The notes: generated by a model not told the origin, from the sequence alone. Shown: positions 47,343-59,943, counted from the first letter of the stretch. The stretch: DNA of 64,000 nt from Glebionis coronaria (GCA_025667525.1 CM046875.1:290575147-290639146); one strand, 5' to 3'. A program made the numbers and translations.

Positions 47343-47639
47343 AAAACACTCAATCCCTAATTCAGTTCGATGTTCAAACTATCAAAGCTGACACTCAGTC
47401 CATGAAGGAAATGGTGACTGAGATGTTTCAGGCTTTCAAAGGATCCTCCACCACCTCAGGACCCTCACATAGGTTAAAAGTTGGGACTAGTCAGGCTGAT
47501 CCTTCAACTTTTAAGGGGGAGAATGTGCCACCAATGATGTTAACTTGGACTGAACCTCCTTCTCACACTGAAGGGGAGCATGAAAGACTAGCACAACCCC
47601 AACCCTTAAAGTCAATTCCTCCCAACCCTGAGCCCTCAG

Positions 47640-48673
47640 TGTGACAATCCGTCAATTTATGGTTTATATTTTATTCTCAAATATTTTAAAAACATTATTT
47701 TAATGTTATATTATGAACTCACTTATTTTTGGGAAGAAATTTGGATTCACGTCTTGAAGTAGCATCGACTACATTTAAACCGGAGGATTCTACGTTACAT
47801 GCTTACGTTTACATACACCGTTTTGGGTGACAGTCCGACATTTCAGGAAATAAATATATCCGTGAATATTATTTTGGGATTTTAAATTTGTGTTGGTTCA
47901 TAAACTCACAAATTTACGAGAAAAGATTAGGACTTACGATTATAATTTAACGTCCTTTACGACTAAACCGGAAACCCTAGGTTTACACATTTACGTTTTT
48001 GAACTCTGTTTTTGATGAGACAATTTTTATTAGATTCGTTTTGTGCCGTTGATTCATAATTTATAAAAACGTTTTTCATAAAATGACCCGAGGGCACGCA
48101 AATCGAGGAAACTAGAATCAAGGAATACCTGTAATTAAATTGGGATGAGACAAAACAAGTTTTGACCCACCCCCACTCATGGGATGGCAAAACTTGTCCA
48201 ACACACTTGAGGTGTGTCAACATTTTTAAAGAGACTGGGACACTTGTCTATCTCTTGTTACAAAACCACTTCCAACTTAAAACAAGCTAAACTTAAACCA
48301 TTTCTCATAATTCAACATGCAAACCACCAAAACCCTCTCTCTTGCCTCCTTATTTCTGTCCCAAACTCACCTAAAACATCCCCCATTTGATCTTGATTCA
48401 ACCATAAATCATATGTTATTTACACATATGATGAAAACCTTTTGAAGCTCTATTGATTGGTGGTGATATTAACATCCAAAAATGAGTTTCCATGGAGTTC
48501 CTACGCTGATTTTCAAGAAGATAATCATCCACTTGAAGGACCCAAGAAGACCATTTGCCAAATTGAAGGTTTGGTAACAAGGAACCAAATCTTGTTCATC
48601 AAAAACTCATCATTTCATCACTTTGGTGGTATAAGGATTATTCTTCCTATCATATTGTTATTTTGATTATGTA
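47640..48673 (+). repeat. 5' LTR of Tekay copy 3, left part
   Basis: Aligns with copy 1 LTR 6067-6890, including the conserved stretch TTTTGATGAGACAATTTT and the GGGCACGCAAATCGAGG motif. It includes an extra stretch near 47660-47860 that partly repeats the LTR start. It breaks off at the Athila insertion. Confidence 0.85.
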
Positions 48674-50334
48674 TTTAATAAGTGTGAAAACACTTATCCT
48701 TTTACCACTTATTTCCAATAATAATAAAGACCAAAACGTGTATTTTATGTCGTAAAAGTCGGAATTATGCGTGGTTTGTGTTTTTATTGTGTTTTAGGAC
48801 CAAAATATGAAAAAGGAAGAAAACACGGGCTTTCACGGGCTTTTTTCGAAGAAAACGGGAAAAGACGAAGTCAAAAGATCAAGAGTGCAAAAAGAACGGA
48901 AGTCCATGGCCTATTCTGAAGATTTATCGAAGAACATGTCTAAAGACGGAAGTTTAATGAAGTCGAAGAACTTAAGTCTAATAGAAAAAGAAAAATAAAA
49001 GACAAGTTCAAATCCCGAGACGACATCGAGAAAAGACAAAAAAATTAAAGTCGAGTCTAGAAGACGTGAAGAAAGAAAGAAAGAAGATGCAACACATGCA
49101 CTCCTTCCACCTTCCATATAAATACCATCCTAATACACATTAGGAGGGAGTTAGTCTTTAATTTTTTAGTTTTTCATTTTTTACTTTTCTTTCTAGTTTT
49201 AGAGAGAGATAGTCTTAAACTTTCTCTCACTAAGTTTCATCTTTTAATCTTCAAGATTAAACATCTTGTATTGCTTATTTTATTAATCAAGTTCTATTTA
49301 AGCTTTTAATCCTTAATCTCATTCTACATTTCTTGATTTACTTTACCTTTGATCTGATTTGCATTTTTCATGCGTATGATTTAATGATTTCGTGATTGAA
49401 GGATTAATCTTCTTTGGTTATACTTAAGCTCTTACACGTATAGGTTATAAGCTCGTAATGCTTATTGGCTTATTACAAGTTTTAGCTTATTGATTTTCGG
49501 ATTTCACAAAGGTTTTAGTCATTTTAAAGTTCATTTCATTAAGTTGATAATCTTTTATGTTTTACAAGTTGTCAAATTTAAGCTTTTCGAGTTGTTTAAG
49601 TTTTGGATAAAATAGATTATTGATTGTGCTTATTGAGTTTTACACTTGCCACGAATTTCGGATTAAGAGTGCATCCCATCGTAATCTTGGGCCTTCACAC
49701 ATTCCGACGGGTTTCTACACATTCCGATAGATTTCAGTGTTTTGATCGCAATAACCCATTAGGGTTCTACTTTGCGATCGGGTGGTTAATTCCCCTTTAT
49801 TCCGATCTGGGTTGCGATCGCTCATTGCGATCGCACATTCCGACGGGACTAAGGTCTTGTTAAGACGAAGTGCTGCCCACTTTTACTTTACATCATTCCG
49901 ATATGAACCACTTTGCGACAGAAGTGTTGGATTATTTCGATCTTGATATTGCGACCACTCTACATTCCGATAGAATTAACCTTGATTATTCCGATGGTTA
50001 TTAACATGAATTATTCCGATGACTTGTTTATGTATTCCGATAGTTATGATTTGGTGCATTCAGACATAAATGAATTGTTATATTGCGATGGAACATGTTT
50101 TTAAGTTTTAAAGTTTTTACTTAAAGTTTTTCTTCATAACTTTTAGTTTATTTCTTAAACACTTTAACTTTACTCAACGACATTTTCATACTTGCTCTTA
50201 AAATTAGATAACCAAACCAAACCATTCTCTTGATTCACCAAAAGACAATTGAGTCGCACTTTTAGCCAATAGTCAATTCGAAAAGACTTGGGAGAACAAT
50301 ATTTTATACTTAGCCAAAAAGCGCGAGTATTAAA
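48674..50334 (+). repeat. 5' LTR, Athila
   Basis: Starts TTTAATAAGTGTG and ends GAGTATTAAA directly before the primer site. The TATA box is at 49115-49124 (CATATAAATA). The 3' third (49701-50093) carries alternating ATTCCGA and TTGCGATCG-type motifs like the solo LTR at 17235. Confidence 0.88.
49115..49124 (+). promoter_or_regulatory. TATA box in Athila 5' LTR
   Basis: CATATAAATA; the 3' LTR has CTATAAATA at 58727. Position and context match the box in the related solo LTR. Confidence 0.6.
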
Positions 50335-50350
50335 TGGCGCCGCTGCCGGC
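50335..50350 (+). other. Primer binding site of Athila, tRNA-Asp-like
   Basis: TGGCGCCGCTGCCGG follows the LTR end. Athila elements are known to use a tRNA-Asp-type primer with TGGCGCCGTTGCCGG; one base differs here. Confidence 0.85.
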
Positions 50351-50582
50351 TCTTTTCGTTACGATTAAAGGTTTTTAGTGAGAGACGCATTGAATTTTGG
50401 GATCTGTTCTTTGAACGTTATTTTCCTTGCTTTAAAAATTTTAAAAAAAATCTTTAAAAAATATAAAATTCTTCAAAAATACAAAAACATTCAAAAATCA
50501 TTAAAAGCAATTCTTTTTCAAAGGTTTTGCACCAAAAAGATTATATAGATATTCTCTGTGTATATTTTTCTTCTGCAGGTGT

Positions 50583-50687
50583 ATGCGTACTAGATCTTCG
50601 AACTATTCTGAGCCCGAGACTCGTGAAGATTTAGATATGGCTGGTGTTAACAACAACAATAATAACCCACCTCTACCCAACTTGAAT

Positions 50688-50730
<43 letters not shown>

Positions 50731-53700
50731 TCCTCCTACCTAATTTACGAACAATGGAAGAACTGTGTCAACCCACCATGAACGGACGCGGAGGCCCGAT
50801 TGCGCCGATGCACGTCACGGCTCAGGAGTTTTCGTTGAAGCATCACATGATCCAACAAGTGCAAACGAACCCATTTCGCGGAATTCCGGATGATGATGCC
50901 AACAAACACCTCGACAAATTCATTACCATTACCCAAAGCATGAAGTGCCCCAGTGTTTCCATGGATGACCTTCGCCTTCAACTTTTTCCCCACTCGCTTT
51001 CTCACCATGCCGAAAAATGGTTTGACCATCTTCCTAAGAATTCTATTCATACGTGGAATGACATGACCCAACGCTTTTTGTCGCGCTACTTCCCTCCATC
51101 CATGGTCACAAGACTTCGTAACCAAATCAGTAGATTCATGCAAGACAATGATGAATCGCTCTTCGATGATTGGGAACGATACAATGATTTGATCGACCGT
51201 TGTCCAAATCACAACATGCTCCCCGTCACTCTCATTGACACCTTCTACAATGGTCTCACTTTTCGTGATCGTGACACGATCAATGCCGCCGCCGGTGGTA
51301 CTTTTATGAAAAGGAGACCGGAGGAGTGTCGAGAGTTGATTGAAAACATGACTACTCACCACAAGAATTGGGATTCATCCGCATCCTCAAGATCTAACTC
51401 GAGAGTCAATGTTTCTTCTACTACTTCCAATCCCGAGATGACTGAAATTTCTCGACAACTCGCTGAGATGAACAAGAATTTCATGGCCATGGCCACAAAC
51501 CACTTTCAACAAGCTAAAGCCGTTGCTATTTCTTATGACACATGTGGTGGTCCTCATTCTTATAATGATTGTCCTTCTACACAAGGCAATTTTTCTGAAA
51601 ACGTTAACGCAGCAAACGGTACTTATCCTATGGGAGGCTCTCAAGCTCGCCCTCAAGGAGACCGTAGCTTGCTAAGTTATCGTTCCAACAATTATCTTGC
51701 TCCACCCGGTTTTCCTCCTCAGAACCAAAACCAACAACAAAGCTATAACCGAAACAACCAATCTCAACCCCGTGCTAACAGTCAATATCAATCCCAAAGA
51801 AACCCATACCCAACTCAAGGAAATTCTCAAGCTTACCAAGCTCCACCTCTCAATCAACCGATGGCAGTGAGTCAAGACGTCGAGACGTTCATGAAGACTA
51901 ATCGGGAGCTGGTGACGAATCTTCAGAGTCAAGTCATTAACTTGAAGGGCGAAATGGCAAAACAAGGGAGTGATATTCGAGCCGAGCTAAGGAATGACAT
52001 GGCAAAACAAAGCAATGAAATTCGTGCCGACATCAGAGATTCTTTCAGCACTCAAGCGCTTAACATTCGTGATATGATTGGTTCGCTCATCCAAGGTAAT
52101 CAACCCTCTTCTTCGGGTACTCTTCCGAGTAACACCGTTGCGAATCCAAGAGGGGAGATGAAAGCAATCACCACTCGTAGTGGAAAAGGTTATACGGAAA
52201 CCGATCTTCCTACACCTCCACCCGTGATTGTGAACAAGGAAAAAGAGCAACTTTCCTCACCTCCTTCACCTTCTATCCCCATTTCCCCACCACCCGTGGT
52301 TGTGAGTGATCCTATTCCCCTAAAGCCTTCTTCTTCATCCAATATACCTTATCCTTCAAGGTTGAGGAAAGAGAAGCAAAAGAGCAAGGATGATATTCAA
52401 GTTTCAAACTTTCTCAAAATGTTTAAACAATTGAATTTTAACATCTCCTTTGCTGAGGCTCTCGCTCACATGCCCAAATATGCGAAAATGTTTAAAGATC
52501 TTTTAAGCGATAAGGAAAAGCTTCTGGACATTGCTCAGACCCAACTTAATGAGAATTGCTCCTCCGTTCTCTTAAGGAAATTGCCAACCAAACTTGGTGA
52601 TCCGGGTCGCTTCTTGATTCCTTGCAACTTCCCAGAAGTAGAGAATTGCATGGCCCTAGCCGATCTAGGTGCCAGTATAAACTTAATGCCTTTAAGTGTT
52701 TGGAAGCAATTATCTCTCCCCGAACTAGTCCCCACCAAAATGACTTTAGAATTAGCCAACCGTACGGTTGCGTATCCAGTGGGGATAGCCGAAGATGTCT
52801 TTGTTGGCGTTGAAAAATTCACCTTCCCGGCGGATTTTGTCGTCGTTGACTACGAGATGGACCCTCGTGTTCCATTAATCGTTCGACGTCCATTCCTGAG
52901 GACCGGTCGCACTCTCATTGATGTAGCCGCAGGCGAAATAATCATGGGAGTTGGTGACGATAAAATTGTCTTCAACATGGGTAAGATTTCTAAGCAACCT
53001 TATTCATATGAGAGTGTTAATGCTATTGATGTTCTCGATGAGGCTTCTGAAGAACATTTTCATGATGCTTGTAAAAGTACTCTCTCTTCTCTACCCAATG
53101 TTGAGACAGTTGCCTCAATTGCTCCAGCATTGACTCCTTTTGGAGAAAGTGACTTGGATGATTTCGAAGCTAGCTTGGGTCCTCTCGATATCAAGTATGA
53201 TAATTCGTCCACCGATTGGGATGAAGATATTCGTACTATTGAGAGACTTCTCAATGAAGACCCGTTTTCTCCTCCTGCTCCTAAAGAGGTGACTAATGAT
53301 GATCCATCGTTAGTTTCACCATCTATTGAGGATCCTCCCACTCTTGAGCTTAAGGACCTACCTCCTCATCTTGAGTACGTTTTCCTTGAAGACAACGAGA
53401 AGTTACCAGTCATCATCGCAAAGGACCTAAAAGAAGAAGAAAAAGCCCGACTTATCTCCGTGTTGAAGAAGCATAAAAGATCTATCGCTTGGAAAATCTA
53501 CGACATCCGTGGAATTGATCCTCACTTCTGCACACATAAAATTCTCATGGAGGACGACTTTAAGCCCACAATTCAAAGCCAAAGAAGGGTGAATCCTAAA
53601 ATCCATGAAGTCATCAAAAAAGAGGTTATCAAACTTCTTGATGCGGGTATGATTTACCCTATTTCGGATTCACCATGGGTTAGTCCAGTCCATTGTATGC

Positions 53701-56252
53701 CTAAGAAAGGCGGAATTACCGTTGTGCCCAATGCAAACAACGAGTTGATTCCTACCCGTCTTGTTACTGGGTGGAGAGTTTTTATAGACTACCGCAAACT
53801 CAATGATGCCACGAGAAAGGATCATTTCCCTCTACCTTTTATGGACCAAATGCTAGAACGTTTAGCGGGTAATGAATATTACTGCTTTCTTGATGGTTTC
53901 TCGGGTTATTTCCAAATACCCATCGATCCCCAAGATCAAGAGAAGACAACATTCACTTGTCCCTATGGCACATTTGCTTACAAAAGAATGCCTTTTGGCT
54001 TATGCAATGCCCCCGGGACTTTCCAAAGGTGCATGTTAGCTATCTTCCATGACATGGTTGAGCAAACCATGGAAGTCTTCATGGATGATTTCTCGGTCTT
54101 TGGGGATTCCTTCTCTTCTTGCCTTGCCTATTTGGAACGTATGCTTAAGCGGTGCGAAGACACTCGCCTTGTTCTGAATTGGGAAAAATGCCATTTTATG
54201 GTAAAAGAAGGCATTGTGCTAGGACACAAAATCTCTAAAGCCGGTCTTGAAGTCGACCGTGCTAAAGTTGATGTCATAGCCAAATTACCTCCACCTTCAA
54301 CCTTGAAGGGTGTGAGAAGTTTTCTGGGTCATGCGGGCTTCTATCGTCGATTCATTCAGGATTTCTCTAAAATCGCTCGCCCGATGACCCACCTCTAGGA
54401 AAAAGATACTCCTTTTATCTTTTCTAAAGAGTGTATCGAAGCCTTCAATCTTCTTAAGGATAAGCTAACTAAGGCACCGGTCTTGGTTACCCCTAATTGG
54501 GAGCTACCCTTTGAGTTGATGTGCGATGCTAGCGACTTCGCTATTGGTGCGGTTTTGGGCCAACGAGTGAATAAACACTTCCAACCAATCCACTATGCTA
54601 GCAAAACAATGACGGGGGCTCCATTGCATTATACGACAACCGAAAAAGAGCTTTTAGCTGTTGTCTATGCTTTTGAAAAATTTCGCCCCTATCTTGTTTT
54701 ATCCCCCACCATCGTATACACGGACCATTCCGCGTTGAAGTACTTGATGACTAAGCATGACTCTAAGCCAAGACTTCTTCGCTGGGTTCTACTCCTTCAA
54801 GAATTCAACATTGAAATTCGTGACAAGAAGGGTGCCAAAAACCTGGCCGCGGATCATCTGAGTCGACTTGAGGATCCATATCAAGGGGATCATCCGAACA
54901 AAGAGATCAATGACTCTTTCCCCCTTGAGACCTTAATGTCTATAAATCTCAATCTTGATGACACCCCGTGGTTTGTGGACATTACAAACTACTTAGCGGG
55001 TGGTATTCTCATCAAAGGGTTAACATCCCAACAAAAGAAGAAGTTCTTGAATGATGTTAAGACTTACTTTTGGGATGACCCTTATCTATTCAAACAATGT
55101 GCTGATCTGATCATTCGTCGTTGTGTTGACGGACCGGCAGCTTTTGACATTCTCCAGGCTTGCCATAAAGGACCCACCGGTGGTCATTTTGGTCCCAACT
55201 ACACCGCTAAGAAAGTGTTTGACTTTGGATTCTATTGGCCCACCATTTATCGTGATGCTCACGAAATGGTTAAGCATTGTGATGCTTGCCAACGCCAAGG
55301 CAAGATCACACATAAAGATGAGATGCCTCAAAATTTCATACAGGAATGTGAAATCTTTGACGTATGGGGAATCGACTTTATGGGGCCATTTTCATCCTTC
55401 AAAGGGAACAAGTACATCCTCGTCGCAGTTGACTACGTCTGTAAATGGGTTGAAGCCAAGGCTCTCTCTACGAACGATGCGAGGGTGGTTGTGATCTTTT
55501 TGAAGCAGCTTTTCGGTCGATTCGGCGTTCCTCGTGCTATTATCAGTGACCGCGGGACTCATTTTTGCAATGATCAATTTGCAAGAGTCATGGCTAAGTA
55601 TGGTGTTAATCATCGTCTTTCCACCGCCTATCATCCCCAAACCAATGGGCAAGCCGAGATATCCAACCGTGGATTGAAGCGAATTTTGGAGCGTATTGTG
55701 GGAGAGCATCGTGTCGCGTGGGCCGATAAGTTAGATGATGCTCTGTGGGCTTTCCGTACTGCTTATAAGACCCCGATCGGCTGTACGCTTTATCGTCTTG
55801 TGTACGGGAAGGCATGCCACCTCCCCATCGAGCTGGAACATAAGGCGCACTGGGCCTTGAAGTGGGCTAACTTCGACATCAACAAAGCCGGTGATCATCG
55901 CAAGATTCAACTCAACGAGCTCAACGAACTGAGGAATGAAGCTTACGAGAACTCACTGATCTACAAGGAGAAGACCAAGATCATTCATGACGCAAAAATC
56001 AAGAACCGAGAGTTCCACGTTGGTGATCAAGTCTTACTTTGTAACTCTCGGTTGAAGATCTTCTCTAGCAAGTTGAAGAGCCGCTGGTCTGGTCCATTCA
56101 CCGCCGCCAAAGTCTTTCCATATGGGACCATTGAGCTTTCTCAGCCTAATGGGCCCAATTTCAAGATGAATGTCCATCGATTGAAGCTGTACTTTGGTGA
56201 GGACATCTCCCATGAGATGATTCCATCCCTCACCACGTTCCCCAAGAACTAA
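50583..56252 (+). pseudogene. gag-pol: Athila gag-pol with one in-frame stop
   Basis: One frame of 1,889 codons broken only by TAG at 54396-54398. In order: an N-terminal poly-Asn tract (15 Asn, residues 35-49), gag core (residues about 95-230), a zinc knuckle near residue 320 that keeps C, H and C but has Tyr where the first Cys is expected, protease with D-L-G-A near residue 692, reverse transcriptase (about 1010-1260) with catalytic F-M-D-D near 1167, RNase H (54483-54850) with C-D-A-S-D and Y-T-D-H-S, and integrase (about 55150-56000) with HHCC, D-F-M-G, S-D-R-G and A-E-I-S. It ends 2 kb before the LTR. Read-through or a reversion would give a full polyprotein; as it stands RNase H and integrase are cut off. 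Confidence 0.92.
50685..50729 (+). repeat. AAC/AAT codon repeat (poly-Asn) in Athila gag
   Basis: Fifteen consecutive Asn codons, nearly all AAC, preceded by a shorter Asn run. It is a likely unstable microsatellite inside coding sequence. Confidence 0.9.
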
Positions 56253-58285
56253 ATTGGGTCGAGTCAGGCTCGGGACTCAGTGAACAAAAACAAGCGCTTC
56301 TCGGGAGGCAACCCGTGATCTATCCTTTACTGCTTTCATAATAAGTGTAGGGGGAGCCCAGTATGTGTTTGTTGTCTTATTTCTTGTGTTGTGCAGGGAT
56401 TAAAGCTTCAAAGATCCATCTTGATGACTTTTGACGAACCGTGATACCGTGTTCCCATCTTCCTGGTTCTATCCTAAACTCTTGTGATTCAATATTTCAT
56501 ATTTTATATGTTCACATTGAATTCACTTTAGTTGTCCTTTCCTTAGCAAGCTTTAAACAAAGTGCACAATGTCCTAAGTGTAGGGGAGTTTACTCCCACA
56601 TGCTTAAACATTGAGGATAATGTTTATCTCAAGTGTAGGGGGGACTTCTATCGAAGTAAGTGGTATTTTCCATGAATTTGCCCTCATTTTAACCGGAAAA
56701 TTTGATTTTTCGACATTTTTCAAAATTTTTAATCTATTTTGGCCTAGTTGTATAGTTGTATTTTCTTTTATTATGATTATCTTCTTTCCCTGCTAGAATA
56801 AATTTTCAATACAGTGGTTTTAAATTTTTCTTAGTCGTGAATATTTTGACTCAACCCGAGTTTACTTATCCATGTTTACTCTAGCTAGTATCCTTAACGT
56901 GTTTAAGTCAAGTTTTGCTAGGCTTTTATATAGGGAGCTATAAAACGCGAAAGTCTTAACTCTCACGGGTTAAGAACATGAACTTTTCGCAAGTTCCTAT
57001 AATTGATCCTAGAGAGTCGTTTATCAAGGGAACTTTAAAATGCGATTTCTAAAACTTGAAAAAGTCTAAGAATTTGCAAGATCCTATAGGCGACTCGAAA
57101 ACCCAAAACTTTGATTTAATAGGCTAAGCATCCACGAGTCTCATTCCTTGAGATTTTAAACTGTAGAGAACGAGAGATGATAGAGTCAATTATAAGTTCA
57201 GTATTCTTTCGTGAATTTATGTGAGTTAATTATAAGCCTATTCTCCCTTCGCTTGTTAATAAATTTATCTGCAATAAATAAGGTTGTACGATTTAAAAGG
57301 TTACTTAGCTTCTAGCCCCAGATCGTTTAAAAGTTGCTCGGTACGGATTAGAGTTCATAGCCAAGGCATAACTTATTGAAGCGGGATGCGAAGATTGGCG
57401 AGTCCGAAAAGCCCCTGACAAGGCATGAGGGCTACAGTTTGTTGCTAAAGATCCAAAAGTGATGTGAAGATTCATTTATCGAAAATCAATATGAAGGATC
57501 GAGACACGCGACGAAAAGCAAATACTCCCCTAAAGATCATGGAGAAGTCTATCCAAAAAGACCCTAAAAGGTATGAGGGTAAATAGATCCAAGTCCTATA
57601 AGGAGGCGGATCGTTGTATATCAAAGTCCAAAATAAAGATTGGAGAAAAATGAAGAAGTCGTGGTCCTAAGATGAAGAATCTCTCAAAACTTCAAGTGAA
57701 GAAATTCCTATTATGAAGAGAAGGCCATTATTTCATGAACGTCTCTCAAAGATTTGAAGTATGAAGTCGCTGCCAAATATCGGTCTGAGGAAGGTCTCAA
57801 ATCGTGAAGCGAGTTATGCCAAGATATGAACTTTATGAGGTCCCGAGAAGCAGTTTTAAAAGATTTGGTCCTTTAGCTAACTATTGATTAAAACGTTCAC
57901 TTTATTTTCGGCCTAAATAACTATCGAAATAAGTCAAACAATGCATCCTCGTGATCATTCAAGACAAAAATAAAATATAAGAGATACACATAGGAATAAG
58001 GGAGTCTAAGTGAATAATTGGCCATATGAGTTGGTGTTAGTTTGCTAACTTATAATAACAATGATCTCGTTTTTAAGCTTGGTATGGGGAACGTGAAACT
58101 TGAGGATGATAAACGTTCATGGCAGCCAAAACCCAATGTAAGTTTTTAATTTCTTTACTTGTTTCTATCTTTTTATGTTTAGTGTTTAATAAAGGCCAAG
58201 GTGGGTTATTTATGATGGAAAATGTAAACCGTGCTTTAAAATTAATGCATTGCATGAGGGCATTGCAATGGTCAAGTGTAGGGGA
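56253..58285 (+). other. Athila 3' non-coding region and polypurine tract
   Basis: Two kilobases with no frame above about 90 codons and no env trace. AGTGTAGGGG occurs four times (56344, 56577, 56632 and 58275); the last abuts the 3' LTR and is the polypurine tract. Much of 57350-57860 is A/G-rich with many GAAG and AAAG runs. Confidence 0.7.
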
Positions 58286-59943
58286 TTTAATAAGTGTGAA
58301 AACACTTATCCTTTTACCACTTATTTCCAATAATAACAAAGACCAAAACGTGTATTTTATGTCGTAAAAGTCGGAATTATGCGTGGTTTGTGTTTTTATT
58401 GTGTTTTAGGACCAAAATATGAAAAAAAAGAAAACACGGGCTTTCACGGGCTTTTATCGAAGAAAACAGGAAAAGACGAAGTCAAAAGATCAAGAGTGCA
58501 AAAAGAACGGAAGTCCAAGGCCTATTCTGAAGATTTATCGAAGAACAAGTCTAAAGACGGAAGTTTAATGAAGTCGAAGAACTTAAGTCTAATAGAAGAA
58601 GAAAATTAAAAGACAAGTTCAAATCCCGAGACGACATCGAGAAAAGACAAAAAAATTAAAGTCGATTCGAGAAGACGTGAAGAAAGAAAGAAAGAAGATG
58701 CAACACATGCACTCCTTCCACCTTCCCTATAAATACCCTCCTAATACACATTAGGAGGGAGTTAGTCGTTAATTTTTTAGTTTTTCATTTTTTACTTTTC
58801 TTTCTAGTTTTAGAGAGATAAAGTCTTAAACTTTCTCTCACTAAGTTTCATCTTTTAATCTTTCAAGAATAAACATCTTGTATTGCTTATTTTATTAATC
58901 AAGTTCTATTTAAGCTTTTAATCCTTAATCTTATTCTACATTTCTTGATTTACTTTACCTTTGATCCGATTTGCATTCTTCATGCGATGATTTAATGATT
59001 TCGTGATTGAAGGATTAATCTTCTTTGGTTATACTTAAGCTCTTACATGTATAGGTTATAAGCTCGTAATGCTTATTGTCTTATTACAAGTTTTAGCTTA
59101 TTGATTTTCGGATTTCACAAAGGTTTTAGTCATTTTAAAGTTCATTTCATTAAGTTGATAATCTTTTATGTTTTACAAGTTGTCAAATTTAAGCTTTTGG
59201 AGTTGTTTAAGTTTTGGATAAAATAGATTATTGATTGTGCTTATTGAGTTTTACACTTGCCACGAATTTCGGATTAAGAGTGCATCCCATCGTAATCTTG
59301 GGCCTTCACACATTCCGACGGGTTTCTACACATTCCGATAGATTTCAGTGTTTTGATCGCAATAACCCATTAGGGTTCTACTTTACGATCGGGTGGTTAA
59401 TTCCCCTTTATTCCGATCTGGGTTGCGATCGCTCATTGCGATCACACATTCCGACGGGACTAAGGTCTTGTTAAGACGAAGTGTTGCCCAATTTTACTTT
59501 ACATCATTCCGATCTGAACCACTTTGCGACAGAAGTGTTGGATTATTCCGATCTGGATATTGCGACCACTCTACATTCCGATAGAATTAACCTTGATTAT
59601 TCCAATGGTTATTAACATGAATTATTCCGATGACTTGTTTATGTATTCCGATGGTTATGATTTGGTGCATTCCGACAGAAATGAATTGTTATATTGCGAT
59701 GGAACATGTTTTTAAGTTTTAAAGTTTTTACTTAAAGTTTTTCTACATAACTTTTAGTTTATTTCTTAAACACTTTAACTTTACTCAACGAAATTTTCAT
59801 ACTTGCTCTTAAAATTAGATAACCAAACCAAACCATTCTCTTGATTCACCAAAAGACAATTGAGCCGCACTTTTAGCCAATAGTCAATTCGAAAAGACTT
59901 GGGACAACAATATTATATACTTAGCCAAAAAGCGCGAGTATTA
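58286..59943 (+). repeat. 3' LTR, Athila
   Basis: Partner of 48674-50334. Differences are scattered single bases, plus small indels in the A-runs near 58425. TATA box at 58727; motif array at 59311-59700. Confidence 0.88.

Larger units (their letters stand above)
10805..47639 (+). mobile_element. 5'-truncated SIRE-like Ty1/Copia element, split by nested insertions
   Basis: The Copia sequence survives as three blocks: 10805-11245, 25446-26241 and 43757-47639. Together they give pol from the start of reverse transcriptase to the end of RNase H, a non-coding spacer, and a long accessory frame. The element's LTRs, gag, protease and integrase are not in the window. The left junction with the Tekay relic near 10800-10850 has no clear LTR or duplication and may be a deletion. 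The right side is cut at 47639 by Tekay copy 3. RNase H at the end of pol is the Ty1/Copia domain order. Confidence 0.85.
44858..47639 (+). pseudogene. Copia 3' accessory (env-position) frame, truncated
   Basis: The ATG at 44858 opens a frame downstream of pol, the position of env-like genes in SIRE/Maximus elements. It has a TAG at 45014, runs open at 45086-45490, then has stops near 45490-45570 and frameshifts; another long open part is 46026-46616. The N-terminal part resembles a family I remember from Asteraceae genomes, misnamed there as synaptobrevin- or longin-like. The middle is charged, with a 40-residue repeat (46053-46350). The later part (46860-47342) is helical, coiled-coil-like. 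I see no signal peptide or clear membrane segment, so envelope function is unsupported. Tekay copy 3 cuts it at 47639. Confidence 0.7.
48674..59943 (+). mobile_element. Athila-type Ty3/Gypsy element, almost intact
   Basis: About 11.3 kb: LTRs of about 1.66 kb at 48674-50334 and 58286-59943, a tRNA-Asp-like primer site (50335), one long gag-pol frame (50583-56252), a 2-kb non-coding 3' region and a polypurine tract. LTRs start TTTAATAAG and end near TATTA, without the usual TG/CA. The ends are fixed to within about six bases; I could not confirm a clear 5-bp duplication, though GTA occurs on both sides. It lacks a chromodomain and any env-like frame. The LTRs differ by few changes, so it is young. 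Confidence 0.9.

Noticed and set aside
44858..47639. Calling the Copia accessory frame an envelope gene or synaptobrevin/longin
   Set aside because: No signal peptide, fusion-like segment or transmembrane helix is visible, and I see no longin fold motif; the database-style name I remember is probably a misannotation.
48661..48680. Exact 5-bp target duplication for Athila
   Set aside because: Only GTA is shared next to both ends and the LTR termini are ambiguous by several bases, so I do not claim a duplication.
48807..48998. Lys/Glu-rich 63-codon frame in both Athila LTRs (also 58379-58609)
   Set aside because: Lies upstream of the TATA box in the U3-like part of the LTR; purine-rich composition gives a chance frame.
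50745..51362. Minus-strand frame of 205 codons opposite Athila gag
   Set aside because: Antisense shadow of a well-supported gag with clear motifs; no motif of its own.
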